From: Clostridia bacterium
GTDB taxonomy: Bacteria > Bacillota > Clostridia > Christensenellales > UBA1242
Length of the DNA: 64,000 nt
Assembly: GCA_017452445.1 (NCBI GenBank)
Contig: JAFTMH010000004.1
Location: 1-64,000 of the forward strand
Reading direction: 5' to 3'
Under the pieces are notes generated by a model. The model had not been told where the DNA came from and ran no database searches. It was given only the letters and a program-made list of their open reading frames with translations. Shown piece by piece: positions 7,777-15,993 of the stretch. The position numbers were made by a program, and so were the translations under genes. Each line of letters begins with the position of its first letter. The stretch's first letter is position 1.

Positions 7777-8536
7777 TTGTTAGTTCTCTCCATATCTTGT
7801 CAAACAAACCTGCAAACTGACTGTCTTCTCTTTTCTTTAGGGGAGTGGTGCCGTTTAGATTTGGAAAGATTGTGTCTTTGACAGTTGCAGGGCGCGATGT
7901 AAGGACAATGATTTTGTCTGACATTGAAATCGCTTCGGATATGTCGTGGGTCACTAGCAAGGCAGTTTTTTGTTCGCTTTTGATGATTTGATAGACATCG
8001 TCACACACGGATATTCTTGTTTGATAGTCCAGCGCAGAAAAAGGTTCGTCGAGAAGTAAAAGTTGTGGTTCGAGTGCAAGAGTGCGAATAAGTGCAACTC
8101 TTTGTCTCATGCCACCACTTAACGAGCGAGGTTTTGTGTCTTTAAAAGAATATAAATCATATTTTTTTAACAAATCTTCTGCAAGTTTGAGTTTTTGATC
8201 AAGATTTTTAGGCTTTTGAATTTCCAAGCCCAAGGTTATGTTTTTCCAGACAGTTCGCCACTCGAAAAGGTGATCTCGCTGGAACATATAACCTATTTTT
8301 TTTGTGTCTATTTTGCTTTCGCCATCAAGCAGAATTGTGCCTGTAGAGGGCTTTAAAAGTCCTGCCGACAGAGAAAGAATGGTTGTTTTGCCACAACCAC
8401 TTGGGCCAACCAAAGAGACAAAATGCTGTTTCTCTATCTCAAAATTTACCGAATTGAGTGCAAAAATTTCTGCAGTTTTGGTTTGGTAAAAATAATTTAC
8501 ATTTTCAAAAGTGAGCAAGTTGTTTGTTTTTGTCAT
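7751..8536 (-). CDS. ABC transporter ATP-binding protein, SsuB/TauB type (261 aa)
   Basis: ATPase partner of the adjoining permease. It has Walker A GPSGCGKTT, signature LSGGMRQRV, Walker B LLLLDEPFSALD and the switch His in LLVTHDISEA. The order and spacing fit the SsuB/TauB/NrtD group. The frame is open to an ATG at 8578, but that start has no ribosome site; AAGGA lies upstream of ATG 8536 (protein starts MTKTNNLLTF). No periplasmic-type binding lipoprotein accompanies the pair. Confidence 0.87.
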   Translation of the reverse strand: MTKTNNLLTFENVNYFYQTKTAEIFALNSVNFEIEKQHFVSLVGPSGCGKTTILSLSAGLLKPSTGTILLDGESKIDTKKIGYMFQRDHLFEWRTVWKNITLGLEIQKPKNLDQKLKLAEDLLKKYDLYSFKDTKPRSLSGGMRQRVALIRTLALEPQLLLLDEPFSALDYQTRISVCDDVYQIIKSEQKTALLVTHDISEAISMSDKIIVLTSRPATVKDTIFPNLNGTTPLKKREDSQFAGLFDKIWRELTNEKTTKKA

Positions 8537-8607
8537 TTGTGTTTTGTCCTTACAATAACATTCTATTTTGAACGACATTTTTTGTTAAAAATTTTTGGCA
8601 CATTATG

Positions 8608-8636
8608 TTGAAGTTGCCTATTTTTGCCCCTAAAAT
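8608..8636 (+). promoter_or_regulatory. Possible promoter of the phage-like cassette
   Basis: TTGAAG (8608-8613), a 17-base spacer and TAAAAT (8631-8636). Weaker than most promoters in the window, and the only candidate seen ahead of the cassette. Confidence 0.45.
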
Positions 8637-8662
8637 GATGGCAAAGTTGCAAAGGAGAGTTT

Positions 8663-8953
8663 ATGAATGAGGAAGAAATCAAGCAGGCATTGTTGAAGCG
8701 AGCAATGGGGTGCGAGTGCGATGAGATTGTTGAAGAATATGTTGCAGACGAAAACGGAAAATCGGTGCTTTCCAAGCGCAAGATAACAAAAAAATACAAT
8801 CCACCTGACATCAATGCGCTCAGGTTTTTGCTTGAAAGAGCATCGCTTGGCAATGATGAGATTTCAAAAATGACAGACTCTCAGCTGCTGAAGGAAAAAG
8901 AAAGATTGCTGCAACTTTTGAAGGAGAGAGAAAATGAAAATGGAAATGTGTAG
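8663..8953 (+). CDS. Small phage-type protein, first gene of capsid cassette (96 aa)
   Basis: ATG 8663 follows AAAGGAGAG. Soluble and charged; motifs RAMGCECDEIVEEYV, KRKITKKYNPPDINALRFLL and a Glu/Leu-rich C-terminal helix. The layout (N-terminal helical part, then a PPD-A-L segment) resembles small proteins found beside head genes in Firmicutes podovirus-like prophages; a small-terminase-related role is possible but not shown. The end overlaps the next gene by 20 bases. No large terminase gene follows, which is unusual for this position. Confidence 0.5.
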   Translation: MNEEEIKQALLKRAMGCECDEIVEEYVADENGKSVLSKRKITKKYNPPDINALRFLLERASLGNDEISKMTDSQLLKEKERLLQLLKERENENGNV

Positions 8954-9149
8954 ACACCAGTTGATGTGCGACTTTTATGGTTGCAAAAACATGGCAAAAT
9001 ACAGTTTCAGCACAAAGGGGTTTATCAGACGAGATATCGTTTTTTGTGAGGACTGCATGAAGAAGATGTTTGAATGTTTTTCAAAAAACTGTGTGCCAAA
9101 AGGAGTTGACGCTCCTTACAAAAGCAAAAGAAGAAAGGAGAATGTATGA
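8934..9149 (+). CDS. Small Cys-rich zinc-ribbon-like phage protein (71 aa)
   Basis: ATG 8934 follows AAGGAGAG (8921-8928). Cys residues are spaced as CDFYGCKN and CEDCMKKMF with an earlier CRHQLMC, suggesting a small zinc-binding fold. The C-terminus is basic (KSKRRKENV). It overlaps the preceding gene by 20 bases and the portal gene by 4 bases (ATGA), so all three should be translated together. I do not recognise a named family; a minor virion or assembly role is a guess from position. Confidence 0.5.
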   Translation: MKMEMCRHQLMCDFYGCKNMAKYSFSTKGFIRRDIVFCEDCMKKMFECFSKNCVPKGVDAPYKSKRRKENV

Positions 9150-10999
9150 AAAAAGTTGGTTATGCAGAAAAATTGGCAAAAGAAACTTTGGCTGATTTTG
9201 AAGAAAGAGCAATGGCACGAAAACCATTTGAAAGTCAATGGCAACTTAATATGAATTTTTATATAGGAAATCAATACAGTGATGTTGGCTTTGGTGGTCA
9301 AGTGAGAGAAGTTGACAAGCAATATTTTTGGCAAGAGAGAGAAATTTTCAATCATATCGCACCGATTGTTGATATAAGATTGTCAAAATTGTCAAAAATC
9401 AAGCCAAAAATAACCGTTTTTCCGGCAACAAGCGAAGAAGTGGATATTTATTCGGCAAAGGTTGGCAAAAGGGTTTTGGAGTCTGTTTCTAGCAAAATGA
9501 ATTTTGCTTCAAAAATCAATCAAGCGTTGAAGTGGAGTGAAATTTGTGGAACAAGTTTTTACAAAATTTCGTGGAATGCTGATTTGGGACAAATTGTGGC
9601 CTTGGAAGACAATGGCAAAAAGATTAAGTCGGGAGAAGTGGACATCAGTGTTTGCTCGCCATTTGAGATTTATCCTGACAGTGCAACGCATGAAAATCTT
9701 GTCGACTGTCAAAGCATCATTCATGCCAAAGCATACACAGTGCAACAAATCAAACAGATGTATGGTGTTGATGTAGAGGGCAAAGAAGTCAATGTTTATA
9801 CGCTGGGTGCAACGACAAACAATCTTGGTGGATTGGGCATTGGTGGCATTGCAAAAAGAGTTTGCGAAACAACAAGAAAAAACAGTGCGTTGGTCATCGA
9901 AAAATATGTCAAACCTACCGAAAAATATCCAAATGGCAGATTGATTGTGGTCGCTGGCGAAAAACTTGTGTTTGATGGTGATTTGCCATACATAAATGGA
10001 GTTGATGGAAAGAGAGAATTTCCGTTTGTTAAGCAAATCTGTCATGAAGAAGTGGGCAGTTTTTGGGGCGTGAGTGTGATTGGAAGATTGATCCCAATTC
10101 AAAGAGCTTACAATGCAGTCAAAAATAGAAAGCACGAATATCTCAACAGATTGACAATGGGCGTGCTTGCTGTTGAAGATGGCAGTGTTGATATCGACAA
10201 TTTGGAAGAAGAAGGCCTTGCACCGGGCAAGATTTTGGTTTACAGACAAGGGGCGAGCGCGCCTAAGTTTTTGGGTGGAGAAACTTTGCCAGCTGATTTT
10301 GAAAAAGAAGAAGAAAAATTGATTAAAGAGTTTTCGACATTGAGTGGCACAAGCGAAATGGGAAGTATGGAACATGTTTCGACAAGCTTGAGTGGGGTTG
10401 CTCTCGAACTTTTGATAGACGAAAACGAAACAAGATTGAAGTTTACAACGGACAGTGTTAAAGATGCGATCAAAACCATTTCTAAGCACATTTTGAGATT
10501 GTATAAGCAATTTGCAACAATGCCACGACTTGTGAAGATTGTTGGCGAAAATGGCAAACTTGATGTGTTTTATTTCAAAGGCAACGATCTTTCGAGCGAT
10601 GATGTGCAATTTGATGCTGACAATGAAAGCAACGACACGATTTCGCAACGAAGAACAATGATTTTTTCGCTTTTGGACAAAGGTTTGTTGTTTGATGAGA
10701 ATGGAAAACTTTCGTCTTCTATGAAGGCTAAAGTGCTTGAAAATATAGGGTTTGGCACTTGGGATAATGCAATTGATTTGACGGACTTGCATATGAAAAA
10801 TGCCGATCAAGAAAACTTTAGAATAAGCGAAGGCGAAGTGGTTGAAGTGAAGAAGATTGACGATGACAATTTGCATCTTACACAGCACATTTCGTTTATG
10901 CTTAAAGAACTTTACAGCAAACAATTTGCTCCAGAGATTGAACAACAATTTTTGGCGCATATTGAAATGCACAAACAAAGAATTTCAACAGGAGAATAA
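9146..10999 (+). CDS. Phage portal protein, P22-like (617 aa)
   Basis: Forms the dodecameric ring at the capsid vertex through which DNA is packaged. Length and layout fit the P22 gp1-like portals of podoviruses. The N-terminal helices are followed by WQLNMNFYIGNQY and NHIAPIVDIRLSKLSKIKP. Then come SPFEIYPDSATHENL (typical of this family) and the stem region GVSVIGRLIPIQRAYNAVKN. The C-terminal part is helical and could form the crown or barrel. It is a complete frame with no disruption. Overlap with the previous gene and a 2-base gap to the scaffold gene indicate one operon. Confidence 0.82.
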   Translation: MKKVGYAEKLAKETLADFEERAMARKPFESQWQLNMNFYIGNQYSDVGFGGQVREVDKQYFWQEREIFNHIAPIVDIRLSKLSKIKPKITVFPATSEEVDIYSAKVGKRVLESVSSKMNFASKINQALKWSEICGTSFYKISWNADLGQIVALEDNGKKIKSGEVDISVCSPFEIYPDSATHENLVDCQSIIHAKAYTVQQIKQMYGVDVEGKEVNVYTLGATTNNLGGLGIGGIAKRVCETTRKNSALVIEKYVKPTEKYPNGRLIVVAGEKLVFDGDLPYINGVDGKREFPFVKQICHEEVGSFWGVSVIGRLIPIQRAYNAVKNRKHEYLNRLTMGVLAVEDGSVDIDNLEEEGLAPGKILVYRQGASAPKFLGGETLPADFEKEEEKLIKEFSTLSGTSEMGSMEHVSTSLSGVALELLIDENETRLKFTTDSVKDAIKTISKHILRLYKQFATMPRLVKIVGENGKLDVFYFKGNDLSSDDVQFDADNESNDTISQRRTMIFSLLDKGLLFDENGKLSSSMKAKVLENIGFGTWDNAIDLTDLHMKNADQENFRISEGEVVEVKKIDDDNLHLTQHISFMLKELYSKQFAPEIEQQFLAHIEMHKQRISTGE

Positions 11000-11001
11000 T
11001 T

Positions 11002-11652
11002 ATGAATTTTGAAAATGAAACATTTGAGGAACAACCACAAGCAGTTGAACCTTTGCAAGAAGACAACGGCTGTGACTCCTCAAAAGAAACTGCAATGTCG
11101 CAAGTTGAGAGCATGCCAGAAGAAAGTGAAGCAGAAAGGGGCGTTCCCGTAGGTAAATTTAAAAATGTAGATGACTTATATCAGGCATACAACAATTTGC
11201 AAGCAGAGTTTACACGAAAAAGCCAAAGACTTGCCGAGTTGGAAAAAGACAAAATTGCTCAAACCCAACAGTTTGAAAAAACAGAAGAAGAGTTTAAGCA
11301 ATTCCTTGCAGACAATCAGGAGGCATTTTCGTATGCAGCCGAAATTAAAAAGCGTGTTGCAGAAAACACAAGTCTTAAAAATGCAGAAAGGCCTTTTGAA
11401 AAGGCGTGGGCAGAAATCTTGACAGAAAAGTTGCGTCAAGAAAACAAAATGTCCTTTTTTGAAAACTTAATAAACAATGACGAAAATTTGAAAAATTTGA
11501 TAATTGAAAACTATATAAAACAACTTCAATCACAACAGAAATCTCCTGTGGTGATTTCTTCAGGTTCTGGCGAGAGGGCGACAAAAGTTGCCCCTGTCAA
11601 GCCGGACAGTTTTGAAGAAGCAAAAAAGATTGTTTTTGATTTGTTTTCATGA
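11002..11652 (+). CDS. Probable capsid scaffolding protein (216 aa)
   Basis: Lies exactly between portal and major capsid, where podovirus and siphovirus scaffolds are found. Composition fits: an acidic, Glu/Gln-rich N-terminus (about 1-50), a short motif VGKFKNVDDLYQAYNNLQAE that recurs in phage scaffolds, a long predicted coiled coil (about 65-150), and a positively charged or mixed C-terminal segment that would bind coat protein. No protease gene is nearby, so a P22-like non-proteolysed scaffold is likely. Confidence 0.65.
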   Translation: MNFENETFEEQPQAVEPLQEDNGCDSSKETAMSQVESMPEESEAERGVPVGKFKNVDDLYQAYNNLQAEFTRKSQRLAELEKDKIAQTQQFEKTEEEFKQFLADNQEAFSYAAEIKKRVAENTSLKNAERPFEKAWAEILTEKLRQENKMSFFENLINNDENLKNLIIENYIKQLQSQQKSPVVISSGSGERATKVAPVKPDSFEEAKKIVFDLFS

Positions 11653-11667
11653 TGAAAGGAGAATTGA

Positions 11668-12837
11668 ATGGTAACATTATCAAGTGCTGAAAATGTGCTT
11701 AAAGATGTGTATTTGGGTGTGGTAGCAGATCAAATCAACACAAAAACAAATCCACTTTTCAGCAGAATTAAAAGAAGTTCTAGAAACATTGTGGGCAAAG
11801 AAGTAAGAGTTGTTGCACCAATCGGAATCAATGGTGGCATTATGGCAGGAAGCGAAACAAGCGATCTTCCAGCAGGAGTTGACACACCTTATCTTTCTTT
11901 TGTGGCTCCACTTAAAAACCTTTATGGAAGATTTGAAATCAGCGACAAGGCAATCAAATGTTCTTCAAGTGATGTAAACTCTTTTGTAAATCTTCTTCAA
12001 GATGGAATGGATTCGTTGGTTAAAGCCAGCGCTTTCAATCTTTCAAGAATGATTTATGGAGATGGAAGCGGTTGTTTGGCAACAGTGACAGTTTCTGAAA
12101 ACACAATTTCAGCAGACAATGTAGGTGCAGTTGCGCCAGGAATGTATGTTGATGTTTATTCTGCTTCAGATGTGGCAGTCGCAACAAATATTCTTGTTGT
12201 TGATGTAAACAAAGCAGCAAAAACTATCACTCTTGCAAAAGATGCAAACCAACTTGGCATTACAACAGGTGCAAAACTTTATTTGCACAACTCTAAGGGT
12301 GGTGACATTATCGGTCTTAAAGGTATTGTCGAAAACAAAACTTTGTATGGCGTAGACAAAGATGCTTATCCAATCATCAATGCTCGCACATACACAGCAT
12401 CTCAAACAGATGCTTTTGATGAAGATTTTGTGCAAAAGATTATTGATGACCTTGAAATGGGTGGAACAGAAGTAAACTTTATCAATACTTCTTATGAGCT
12501 TAAGAGAGTATATCAAAGATATATGACTTTGTATAAGAAGAACATTGAATATACAACTTTGGAAGATGGAATGAAAGTGTTGACTCACTTTGGAACTCCA
12601 ATTGTGCCAACAGCTCAACTTGCACAAGATGAATGCTATTTCCTTAATACAAACGATTTTGCATTCTACGAACTTGGCGATTGGAAATGGTTGGAAGATG
12701 AAGCTGGAAGAGTGCTTAAACAACATCCAAGCAAACCAGCATTTGCTGCAACATTGGTTAAGTATACCGAACTTTTGTGTCATAAACCAAATGGTGTTGG
12801 TTTTTGCAAGGGTATTTCAACAACAATTGCAGAATAA
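11668..12837 (+). CDS. Phage major capsid protein, HK97 fold (389 aa)
   Basis: Main shell protein. ATG 11668 follows AAGGAG. Motifs typical of coat proteins of this class: an N-terminal helix (SSAENVLKDVYLGVV), NPLFSRIKRSS, the loop GGIMAGSETSDLPAG, LKNLYGRFEISDKAIK, and a late FAATLVKYTELLCHKP segment. Residues ~140-215 look like an inserted beta domain (AVAPGMYVDVYSASD). No N-terminal delta domain or protease is seen, consistent with a separate scaffold. The frame is intact and uses the same codons as neighbouring host genes. Confidence 0.87.
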   Translation: MVTLSSAENVLKDVYLGVVADQINTKTNPLFSRIKRSSRNIVGKEVRVVAPIGINGGIMAGSETSDLPAGVDTPYLSFVAPLKNLYGRFEISDKAIKCSSSDVNSFVNLLQDGMDSLVKASAFNLSRMIYGDGSGCLATVTVSENTISADNVGAVAPGMYVDVYSASDVAVATNILVVDVNKAAKTITLAKDANQLGITTGAKLYLHNSKGGDIIGLKGIVENKTLYGVDKDAYPIINARTYTASQTDAFDEDFVQKIIDDLEMGGTEVNFINTSYELKRVYQRYMTLYKKNIEYTTLEDGMKVLTHFGTPIVPTAQLAQDECYFLNTNDFAFYELGDWKWLEDEAGRVLKQHPSKPAFAATLVKYTELLCHKPNGVGFCKGISTTIAE

Positions 12838-12847
12838 AAGGTGAATT

Positions 12848-13168
12848 ATGAAAAGATTGTTTGAGATTTGCGATGATTGTCTTGGTGTAATTGAAAGATT
12901 GAAGCAGATAGACAAAGATTATGTTTTGATGAGAAATGTAGACAGGGGAGTGTTTGAACTTCACAACTTGTCGCAGAGAGGAAATAGTTATTGTTTAAGT
13001 TTTGCTTATGAGCAAATAGACGAACGAATGATAGTTGATGTCCTCAAGACCAGAGTGGAAAACAGTGAGGCTTTGTTTAGAGAAATGGAAGCGGAAAATC
13101 AAAAAAACAGACAAAGGCAAATCAAGCAAATCTTAAATGACTTTGAGGAGAAGATATATGACAGTTAG
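12848..13168 (+). CDS. Small phage protein after capsid gene (106 aa)
   Basis: ATG 12848 follows AAAGGTGA. It begins MKRLFEICDDCLGVIERLKQ and ends in a charged helix (EMEAENQKNRQRQIKQIL). Short proteins with this ICDDCLGVI-type start occur right after the coat gene in podovirus-like Firmicutes elements as far as I recall. It may be a head-completion or connector accessory factor. The stop overlaps the next start by 11 bases. Not assigned to a named family. Confidence 0.5.
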   Translation: MKRLFEICDDCLGVIERLKQIDKDYVLMRNVDRGVFELHNLSQRGNSYCLSFAYEQIDERMIVDVLKTRVENSEALFREMEAENQKNRQRQIKQILNDFEEKIYDS

Positions 13169-13715
13169 AGATATCTTGAAATTGGTTTGTGAATTTGTTG
13201 GAGAAAGAGAACTTGCGCAAAAACTTGCCACAAGTCAACAGTTGCAAGAGAGAGAACAACAAAAGATAGAGATTATGACAAATTGTTTCAATTTGGTCAA
13301 TCAAGAAATCGCAAGCGACTATTTGCCATTTTTGCATAAAGAAGAAGTTGACATTGAAGATGGAGTGCTCAACTTTTCGAGTTTGAAAAACAAAGTGATC
13401 AACATCTACGAAATCAAAAATCGTTTTGGTTTCAATTTGAAATTTAGAAATTACCCAAACTTTGTTGAGGTGTTTGGCAAAGGAAAGTGGGTGACTTACA
13501 GCTTCTTGCCTGCCGACAAAGCCCTTGATGATGAAGTTGAAATGTTTTGTGGCTTGAGTGCGAGGGTTTATGCTTATGGTGTGGCCAGCGAATTTTTGCT
13601 TGTTGACGGCGTGAGCGAAGATGCAGAAATTTGGGAAGAGAGATTTAAGGAAAGTTTGTTTGTTTTGTCTAGAAAGCGTGGCGAACACAAACTGCCTGCA
13701 AGGAGTTGGTTTTGA
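13158..13715 (+). CDS. Probable head-tail connector protein (185 aa)
   Basis: The start is ATG 13158, after GAGGAG; an earlier in-frame ATG at 13137 has no such site. Features: an N-terminal helical segment (TVRDILKLVCEFVGERELA), NLVNQEIASDYLPFLHKEEV, then beta-rich residues and a C-terminal helix ending RKRGEHKLPARSWF. Size and position (after coat, before hub) match the gp4-type adaptors of P22-like phages, which sit under the portal. The assignment rests on position and general layout, not on catalytic residues. Confidence 0.5.
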   Translation: MTVRDILKLVCEFVGERELAQKLATSQQLQEREQQKIEIMTNCFNLVNQEIASDYLPFLHKEEVDIEDGVLNFSSLKNKVINIYEIKNRFGFNLKFRNYPNFVEVFGKGKWVTYSFLPADKALDDEVEMFCGLSARVYAYGVASEFLLVDGVSEDAEIWEERFKESLFVLSRKRGEHKLPARSWF

Positions 13716-15208
13716 TGTTTTATAAAAATTTAAAGAAACATAAAAAGACCAAACAGAAAAATCTTGTTTTTGATATTTTTGCAAACGGACTATCAAACGG
13801 AAAAGATGATTTGTTGCAAAAAGCAAATCAATGCAAAATGTTTTACAACTTTTCGCTTTCAAACGGGGCGTTGCAATCCGGTTTAGGGTTTAAGGACTTT
13901 GAGGCGATTGCAAGTTTTGATGATTTGAAAACAGGACACACTTTTGACATTGCAAGCAAGGTTGATCAAATTTGTGGGATTTGGCTTGATCGTTGGTTTA
14001 GCGAAGAGCTTGATAAATATGTTTATCAAATTTTGATGCTTGACTCAGCAAACAAACTTTGGAGCGTGCCACTTGTCGATGAATATGATGGCTATGTTTG
14101 GACATCATCAGACAAGATGACAGCAAAACCATTGTTTTCGTGCGCTTATCGAATTGACAACAAAGATGCGATTTTGTTTTTTACAAAAAACGGAATGCTT
14201 CATATGAATACGAGTGCAGATGGATTTTATGAATCTGTCCCACCAATCATTTCGTGTGTAGTGCATTATGACAAACTGTTTGCAATCACAAACACAAATC
14301 GCAACACTTTGATCTATAAGACAAACTTAAATCTTATACAATGGACAGAAGAAGAAAATGAAGTCGTAGAATTTTTAGACGACAGAGGTTCGTTTACAAA
14401 ATTGGTCGCTTTTGATGATTATGTATATTTATTCAGAGAAAATGGCATAACAAAGATTTCGATTTATACAGCAAAAGGCAATTTTGCCTTTACGCATTTG
14501 TATACTTCACCGTCAAAAATCTACGAAAATTCGATTTGCGTTTGTGGCGAAAAGGTTTTGTTTGTCACAAGAGATGGGTTGTATAGTTTCAATGGCAACT
14601 CTGTTGCAAAAGTGACTGAGGATTTTGATCAGATTTTGCAAAATTGTGACCACGCAAATTGTTGTTGTGAGTGTTTAAACGGAAAGTATTATTTGGCGAC
14701 AAATTGCACTTTTGATGATGACAAACAGGTGGGGTGTGAGCAAGCAGATTATATAAACAATCTGTTGCTTGAAATTGATTTGAATGAATTTTCTTACAAC
14801 ATTTTGAGAGGAGTTGATATAAGAAGTTTGCTTGCTGTTGACAATGAGTTTATGAGCAAGATTTGCGCTTGCTTTTACAATCAAAACAGTCAGCATTTGG
14901 CCGAACTTGTTTGCAGTGGACAGATGTTTGGATCTTCAACCGAAAAAGTTTGGCAGTCGGTGCAATCTGACCTTGCCTGTCAGGGGAAACGAAAGAAAAT
15001 CAAACAAATTGTTTTGACAACCGTGAGTGATTGTCAAATTGAAGTTGTTTCTGATGAAGAAACAAAGGTGTTTGATGTTTGTTGCAGTGAAAACGAACAG
15101 TCAATTTTTGCTTGTGTGCACGGATCTGTCTTTAGTTTTGCATTTAAGACAAACAATGCAAACTGCAAAATTTGCAAACCTATGGTTGTGTATGATGTTG
15201 TTGAGTGA
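13715..15208 (+). CDS. Probable tail-hub / stabilisation protein, beta-propeller (497 aa)
   Basis: ATG 13715 overlaps the previous stop (TGATG), with AGGAG at 13701-13705. The sequence is made of repeated beta blades (FTKLVAFDDYVYLFRENGIT, SICVCGEKVLFVTRDGLYSF, YHFSL-type strands), fitting a propeller like that of P22 gp10, which plugs the portal and carries the tail. It is unusually Cys-rich for a virion protein (for example CDHANCCCECLNGK around residues 313-326). No tail-spike, needle or tape-measure gene follows, so the particle would be tail-less or would borrow parts. Confidence 0.55.
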   Translation: MFYKNLKKHKKTKQKNLVFDIFANGLSNGKDDLLQKANQCKMFYNFSLSNGALQSGLGFKDFEAIASFDDLKTGHTFDIASKVDQICGIWLDRWFSEELDKYVYQILMLDSANKLWSVPLVDEYDGYVWTSSDKMTAKPLFSCAYRIDNKDAILFFTKNGMLHMNTSADGFYESVPPIISCVVHYDKLFAITNTNRNTLIYKTNLNLIQWTEEENEVVEFLDDRGSFTKLVAFDDYVYLFRENGITKISIYTAKGNFAFTHLYTSPSKIYENSICVCGEKVLFVTRDGLYSFNGNSVAKVTEDFDQILQNCDHANCCCECLNGKYYLATNCTFDDDKQVGCEQADYINNLLLEIDLNEFSYNILRGVDIRSLLAVDNEFMSKICACFYNQNSQHLAELVCSGQMFGSSTEKVWQSVQSDLACQGKRKKIKQIVLTTVSDCQIEVVSDEETKVFDVCCSENEQSIFACVHGSVFSFAFKTNNANCKICKPMVVYDVVE

Positions 15209-15233
15209 AGCAAAAGCAAGGCAGAAAATTAAA

Positions 15234-15302
15234 TTTTTCAACAAGTCAATTTTATATAAAAACGGAGATTTTGAAATCTCTAAACTTTTGTTGAAAAAGG
15301 AG
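15234..15302 (+). promoter_or_regulatory. Possible RNA structure over the holin ribosome site
   Basis: TTTTTCAACAAGT (15234-15246) can pair with ACTTTTGTTGAAAAA (15284-15298) with a two-base bulge, enclosing an inner hairpin GAGATT / AATCTC (15265-15280). The 3' arm runs into the AAGGAG (15297-15302) of the UviB-like gene, so the fold could hide its ribosome site. Confidence 0.4.
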
Positions 15303-15309
15303 TGGGGGT

Positions 15310-15543
15310 ATGAGCATTTGGAATGAAATTGTCAGCATTGTGATAAGCAATGGGGTTTTTGCAATTTTGTTTGTTTGCTTGTTTTGTTATCAACTCAAAG
15401 ACAGTGCAAAACGAGAGATGAAATATCAACAAACAATCGAGCAGTTGAGTGCAAGTTTGCAAACTCTTGATGAGGTGAAAAGTGATTTGGCTGAGATTAA
15501 AGACTATTTGAAAAGTGAGAACGGCAATGAAGAATTTTTTTAA
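15310..15543 (+). CDS. BhlA/UviB-like holin-type peptide (77 aa)
   Basis: The layout is that of the BhlA/UviB family: a short polar start (MSIWNEIVSIVISNGVFAI), one membrane helix (AILFVCLFCYQL), then a charged coiled-coil tail (KREMKYQQTIEQLSASLQTL, DEVKSDLAEIKDYL). These peptides are found with phages and bacteriocin genes and are thought to permeabilise the membrane. ATG 15310 follows AAAGGAG. The overlap with the next gene suggests a paired holin unit. Confidence 0.68.
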   Translation: MSIWNEIVSIVISNGVFAILFVCLFCYQLKDSAKREMKYQQTIEQLSASLQTLDEVKSDLAEIKDYLKSENGNEEFF

Positions 15544-15832
15544 GAGAATTGGCGATTATGGTTTTTGGGTAAGTTTGTCTGCGGCAGTTGTGATTTTGCT
15601 TAATGCGTTTGGCAAAGCGTTTGGTTTTGAAATTGAAAATCAAGTGGTTGAAGATTGCATTATGGCAGTGGCAGGGCTTTTGGTTGTGCTTGGTTTTGTG
15701 TCTATGAATGTGTCTGCTTCTGACAAAAAAACAGGAAGAGACAACGAAAGTTTTGACAATTTGCAAGTTGGCGAAATTGAAGAAGAAAATCAAACTGATG
15801 ATGACAAAGAAAATGGTAAAAAACAAAAATAA
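15527..15832 (+). CDS. Phage holin, phi-LC3-like (101 aa)
   Basis: Starts KNFFKRIGDYGFWVSLSAAV, followed by a second membrane segment (CIMAVAGLLVVLGFVSM) and a long acidic, hydrophilic tail. Two helices with an N-in start and the FW..L sequence fit the phage holin 1 (phi LC3) group. ATG 15527 is preferred over the upstream in-frame GTG; both lack a strong ribosome site and probably depend on coupling to the overlapping UviB-like gene. No endolysin gene follows; the next gene has its own promoter behind a terminator. Confidence 0.62.
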   Translation: MKNFFKRIGDYGFWVSLSAAVVILLNAFGKAFGFEIENQVVEDCIMAVAGLLVVLGFVSMNVSASDKKTGRDNESFDNLQVGEIEEENQTDDDKENGKKQK

Positions 15833-15867
15833 AAATGCAATATAATGTATAAATATGCAAAAAGTAA

Positions 15868-15899
15868 AAAGATCACGAAAATTTCGTGGTCTTTTTTTG
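15868..15899 (+). terminator. Terminator ending the phage-like cassette
   Basis: AAGATCACGAAA / TTTCGTGGTCTT stem, then seven T. Confidence 0.88.
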
Positions 15900-15940
15900 T
15901 CAAAATTATGTCAAAAATTGCAATTTTTGTCTTGTTATGC

Positions 15941-15970
15941 TTGATATAGTCAAATGGTTTGTGTTAGAAT
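15941..15970 (+). promoter_or_regulatory. Probable promoter of 105-aa membrane protein
   Basis: TTGATA (15941-15946), 18-base spacer, TAGAAT (15965-15970). Confidence 0.6.
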
Positions 15971-15993
15971 ATATGCAAGAAGGAGGTCTTGTG

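Noticed and set aside
9509..10978. 489-codon minus-strand open frame opposite the portal gene
   Set aside because: Same mirror effect; the plus strand has a clear portal protein.
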